Shown: piece after piece, positions 61,255-64,000 of the stretch | Position numbering within the stretch: the first letter of the stretch is position 1 | Layout of the letters: every line of letters starts with the position of its first letter | Origin: DMER64 sp964542305 | GTDB lineage: Bacteria; Bacteroidota; Bacteroidia; Bacteroidales; UBA932 | Length of the DNA: 64,000 nucleotides | Reading direction: 5' to 3' | Assembly (NCBI GenBank): GCA_964542305.1 | Contig: CAZITX010000012.1 | Span: 15,848-79,847, forward strand | Made by a program: the position numbers and the translations under genes | The notes under the pieces: generated by a model | Seen by the model: the letters and a program-made list of their open reading frames with translations, nothing else | Databases searched by the model: none | What the model was told of the DNA's origin: nothing

Positions 61255-61647
61255 ATGTCAATGTTTGAGTATTTATTTACTACGCTTGCCGGTTTTACCT
61301 TATTATTAATCGGATTATCCGTTTTGGGAGTGCTCATTTACGGACCACTTTTAAGTTTTCAACTTTATCTAAAGAAAAAGAAAAACATCAAAAAAAGCAA
61401 TGTTGATGCTATGTTAGTTTTGGGAGTTATTGTGTTTATCTCAGGAATTCTTAATCAAATTGGAGGAATGATTGAAGCACTTGAAACAATGGTTAAAGCA
61501 ACTGACATTTCCCCTCAATTAGTGATGAGTGGTTTGATGGAATCGTTTAAAGTTCCAATCTTTTGTTCTTTTGTATTAATTATCTCATTGATTTTTTGGT
61601 ATTTCAATAAGAAAAAATGGGAAGTTCTTAACAGTAAGGATTCATAA
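61255..61647 (+). CDS. Small membrane protein, MotA/TolQ/ExbB-like
   Basis: The 130-residue product has three hydrophobic helices (about 8-35, 52-75, 100-122). The ISGILNQIGGMIEALETMV and SPQLVMSGLMESFKVPIF segments recall the pore helices of MotA/TolQ/ExbB channels, but the protein is about half the usual length. No ExbD/TolR partner is adjacent. It is divergent from the LytS gene and might be its target. The 160 bp after it, up to site A8, show nothing recognisable. Confidence 0.55.
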   Translation: MSMFEYLFTTLAGFTLLLIGLSVLGVLIYGPLLSFQLYLKKKKNIKKSNVDAMLVLGVIVFISGILNQIGGMIEALETMVKATDISPQLVMSGLMESFKVPIFCSFVLIISLIFWYFNKKKWEVLNSKDS

Positions 61648-61810
61648 TGCCAATTAATCCGCTCATTTAAGATTGACTAGTTTTTTCCACTTATAATAAA
61701 ATCAACACAATTTCTCTTAAAGTATAACTTGTGAAAAAGATGATAAACTAAAAAATAGTAATACACAAGCATATGAAGACAGACAGTATTAAATTCAAAA
61801 GATTAAAGCC

Positions 61811-61945
61811 AGCCTTTTACATTTTGTATAAGTAATGGAAGACGATGTGGTAAATTCAAGGTTCGTTGACCGCCCAAACTGCATAGCGGTTTGACAGGAA
61901 ACTACCGCACCATCTGCCACTACTCATACAATTTTCCGCAGCAAG
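61811..61945 (+). repeat. Degenerate attC-like site A8
   Basis: About 135 bp and clearly related to A6 (TTTTGTATAAGTAATGG on the left, CCACTACTCATACAA on the right, GCATAGCGGTTTGACAGG inside). Both borders have lost the conserved triplets: CTTTTAC in place of xxxxAAC and CCGCAGC in place of CCGTTAC. It is probably no longer a recombination substrate. Confidence 0.6.
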
Positions 61946-62032
61946 CAAAAGGAGCCACATCGCGACATTTAAATATCATATAAGTATAACTATTGGTCAT
62001 TACAATATTTATTTATACCTTTAAATAAAAAA

Positions 62033-63148
62033 ATGTTTGACAGAACAATAGAAAATACTATTAAAGAAAAGATTAATGGAGGAAAAGCCATTGTTGTAGT
62101 TGGAGCACGACAAGTTGGAAAAACAACGTTGCTAAATGAAATTCTTAAAGACAAAGACTATTTATTCCTTGATGCTGATGATCCGGCAACACGAAATCTT
62201 TTACAAAGTCCAACAACAGAACAGATTAGAACATTTATTGGCGATTACAAATATATTTTCCTTGACGAAGTTCAAAGAATACCAGGAATCGGTTTGACTT
62301 TGAAAATCATTACAGACCAATTCAAAAACGTTCAGTTGTTTGTTAGTGGCTCATCATCATTTGATTTAGGAAACGAATTGAATGAACCATTAACTGGAAG
62401 AAAATGGGAATATGAATTGTTCCCTATTTCTTGGGAAGAATATGAAAATAAAATTGGAGTTATAAAATCTGAACAGCAAATAGAAAACAGATTACTTTAT
62501 GGACTTTATCCTGAAGTCATTAATAATCAAGGAAAAGAACGAGAAACTTTAAAGAACCTTGTAAACAGTTATTTGTATCGTGATATTTTAGCATTTTCAG
62601 ACATAAGAAAACCTGAAGTTCTAGAAAAATTACTCCAAGCATTGGCTTTACAAATAGGGAGTGAGATTAATTACAATGAGATTTCACAACTCATTGGAAT
62701 AAACAAAATTACAGTTCAAAAGTATATAGAAGTTTTAGAAAAAGGATACATCGTATTTAGATTGCATAGTTTTAGCCGGAATATTCGAAACGAAATAAAA
62801 CAGAATCGGAAAATCTACTTTTATGATAATGGTATCAGAAATATGATTATTAGCAATTTCAACCAATTGGATTTAAGAGTTGATAAAGGAGCTTTATGGG
62901 AGAACTTTTTGGTATCGGAAAGGAGAAAACAAAATCTATATAAAGACACTTTTGCAAAAATGTACTTTTGGAGAACAAAACAACAACAAGAAATTGATTT
63001 TGTAGAAGAAAATAATGGGCAAATAACTGGATTTGAATTCAAATGGAATAACAAAAAAGCAAAATTTCCTCAGAGTTTTATAGAAACATACAAAGCTAAG
63101 GGTTATGTAATTGATAGGAAAAATTTTAGAGAATTTGTAAGAATATAA
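62033..63148 (+). CDS. AAA ATPase with DUF4143 domain (unit 9)
   Basis: The 371-residue protein has Walker A VVGARQVGKTTLLNEIL, Walker B YIFLDEVQRIPGIGL, the LFVSGSSSFDLGNELNEPL sensor segment and a C-terminal DUF4143 domain with a winged helix (NYNEISQLIGINKITVQKYI) and nuclease-like motif (QEIDFVEENNG, FEFKWNN). It is a second, distant relative of the ATPase left of tRNA-Leu and the typical length for the family. Function unknown. Confidence 0.87.
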   Translation: MFDRTIENTIKEKINGGKAIVVVGARQVGKTTLLNEILKDKDYLFLDADDPATRNLLQSPTTEQIRTFIGDYKYIFLDEVQRIPGIGLTLKIITDQFKNVQLFVSGSSSFDLGNELNEPLTGRKWEYELFPISWEEYENKIGVIKSEQQIENRLLYGLYPEVINNQGKERETLKNLVNSYLYRDILAFSDIRKPEVLEKLLQALALQIGSEINYNEISQLIGINKITVQKYIEVLEKGYIVFRLHSFSRNIRNEIKQNRKIYFYDNGIRNMIISNFNQLDLRVDKGALWENFLVSERRKQNLYKDTFAKMYFWRTKQQQEIDFVEENNGQITGFEFKWNNKKAKFPQSFIETYKAKGYVIDRKNFREFVRI

Positions 63149-63156
63149 CAATGCCA

Positions 63157-63290
63157 GTGCACAACATCATGTATAAAAAATGGGGGTTTAGTGCTTACTA
63201 GAAACATTCTGCCCCGCATCAGCTTTTGTAATGGTTGACAGAGACGAGCCCGCAAACCGCAAACATTTCATACATGTAACCGTTCTGCTT
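63157..63290 (+). repeat. attC-like site A9 (right end of the array)
   Basis: A 134-bp imperfect palindrome, from GTGCACAAC to GTTCTGC. CATGTATAAAAAATGGGGG pairs with CCGCAAACATTTCATACATG. TTGACAGAGACGAG and CCGCAAACCGC occupy the conserved right-half positions. It is the last site in the window; chromosome-like sequence follows. Confidence 0.65.
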
Positions 63291-63336
63291 AATAATATGA
63301 TGACCAATATTTAAAATTTAGTTCAAACCCATAATC

Positions 63337-63960
63337 ATGAAGTACAAATTATTAATATTATTCAATCTGATTTATGCTTTAAGTGTTGTTACAGTTGCCG
63401 GACAAACACGAATAAATCGCGAACAGGATGCAATAAGGCCTACCGGTACTGACATTGTATCAGAACTTACGAAGCCAAAAAAACAACAAAAATTAGATGA
63501 GAAAGACTTTGGAGGTTACCTTTTGGTATATTTCAAAGATCAAACCCAATCTGCATATTTTGCCATCAGTCGCGATGGTTACACATTTACCGATGTAAAT
63601 GATGGTCAACCTGTTTTCAGGGGTGAAGAGCTGGCAGAACAAAAAGGGGTTCGCGACCCCCATATCTCCCGTGGACCTGATGGCGCTTTTTATCTGGTTA
63701 TGACAGATCTTCACATTTTTGGTAAACGTGCCGGTTATCGCGATACAGATTGGCAACGCCCTATTGAAAAATACGGATGGGGAAACAACCGGGCCATTGT
63801 AATGATGAAATCTTACGATCTGATTCACTGGACGCATTCTGATTTCCGTGTTGATAAAGCATTTCCGGAATTAGGAGACATTGACTGTTCGTGGGCACCT
63901 CAAACGGTTTATGACAAAAAGGAGGATAAAATGATGGTTTATTTTACAATGGTTCGTTAA
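63337..63960 (+). pseudogene. Truncated secreted GH43-like glycosidase
   Basis: The 207-residue product has a signal peptide (LLILFNLIYALSVVTVAG) and the first blades of a GH43-type five-bladed propeller: GYLLVYFKDQTQSAYFAIS, GVRDPHISRGPDGAFYLVMT (catalytic-base region RDPH) and DIDCSWAPQTVYDKKEDKMM (split as DCSWAPQTVYD). Family members normally have about 300 or more residues; here a stop follows MVYFTMVR. Composition is close to the left-hand chromosome, so the array appears to end beside, or to have disrupted, a polysaccharide-utilisation gene. Confidence 0.65.
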
Positions 63961-64000
63961 AATTTTAATATTTAAATAATAATCAATTACTTACAAAACC

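Noticed and set aside
34902..63290. The nine palindromes as rho-independent terminators or MITEs
   Set aside because: Long imperfect stems with conserved interiors and no T-runs do not fit terminators. No target-site duplications are seen, and cross-payload pairing of borders is not expected for MITEs.

Overview
The window is a Bacteroidota chromosome, probably Bacteroidales. The evidence is promoters of the TAnnTTTG (-7) type, a TonB-dependent receptor with a carboxypeptidase-regulatory-like domain, secreted GH18, GH53 and GH43 enzymes, a LytTR/LytS pair and Bacteroidota-type housekeeping blocks. A run of 100 Ns at 1165-1264 marks it as a draft assembly.

Left part (1-31.8 kb) is ordinary chromosome with moderate GC. 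It holds rplU-rpmA; an unfinished 51-bp tandem repeat; a RidA-like/GH18 pair; a Na/Pi cotransporter with serS and ruvC; a minus-strand block running queD-polA-GT2-ECF sigma-rsmG, then rpmH-PASTA-rluD; a PLP aminotransferase; a FecCD/ATPase metal-chelate importer; an M23-LysM hydrolase; glycerate kinase; an Uup-like ABC-F protein; a double-GH53 lipoprotein co-encoded with a receiver-degenerate regulator and a hemerythrin-domain protein; a ZIP transporter, a His-rich small protein and a TonB receptor; a DUF4143 ATPase and tRNA-Leu(UAG).

Right part (32.0-63.3 kb) is AT-rich and accessory. It starts with a tyrosine recombinase on the minus strand. About 360 bp beyond its start codon lies a GTTACCGCC crossover-like site (33252). 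Nearly everything after that is on the plus strand and is split into units by nine imperfect palindromes, eight of about 135 bp and one of about 60 bp. In the first five units the short motif that opens the unit (GTTxxxxxx, just right of one palindrome) is the reverse complement of the motif that closes it (xxxxxxAAC, just left of the next), at 9/9 or 9/10 positions. From the second palindrome on, the two ends of the same palindrome do not match each other beyond GTT or GTTA. That is the logic of integron gene cassettes (R'/R'' of one attC, divergent integrase, attI-like start), but the recombinase lacks room for the IntI-specific insertion and the units are very large and carry whole defence operons.

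Payloads in order: two lipoproteins; a PGN_0703-like nuclease with McrBC; a RhuM-Fic fusion; a type I R-M operon (HsdM-half-HsdS fusion, Abi-like protein with an HsdR-type tail, HsdR) followed by a single-chain SIR2-APAZ-pAgo; a nuclease-RecQ helicase with a tail-anchored coiled-coil protein; a decayed type IIG fragment with a SnoaL-like protein; a GNAT acetyltransferase; a Fic protein with a LytS/LytTR pair; a DUF4143 ATPase. Units 4, 5 and 6 each also carry a second kind of hairpin near both ends. The array ends next to a truncated GH43 gene. The best candidate for an undescribed system is this integron-like platform for defence genes in Bacteroidota.
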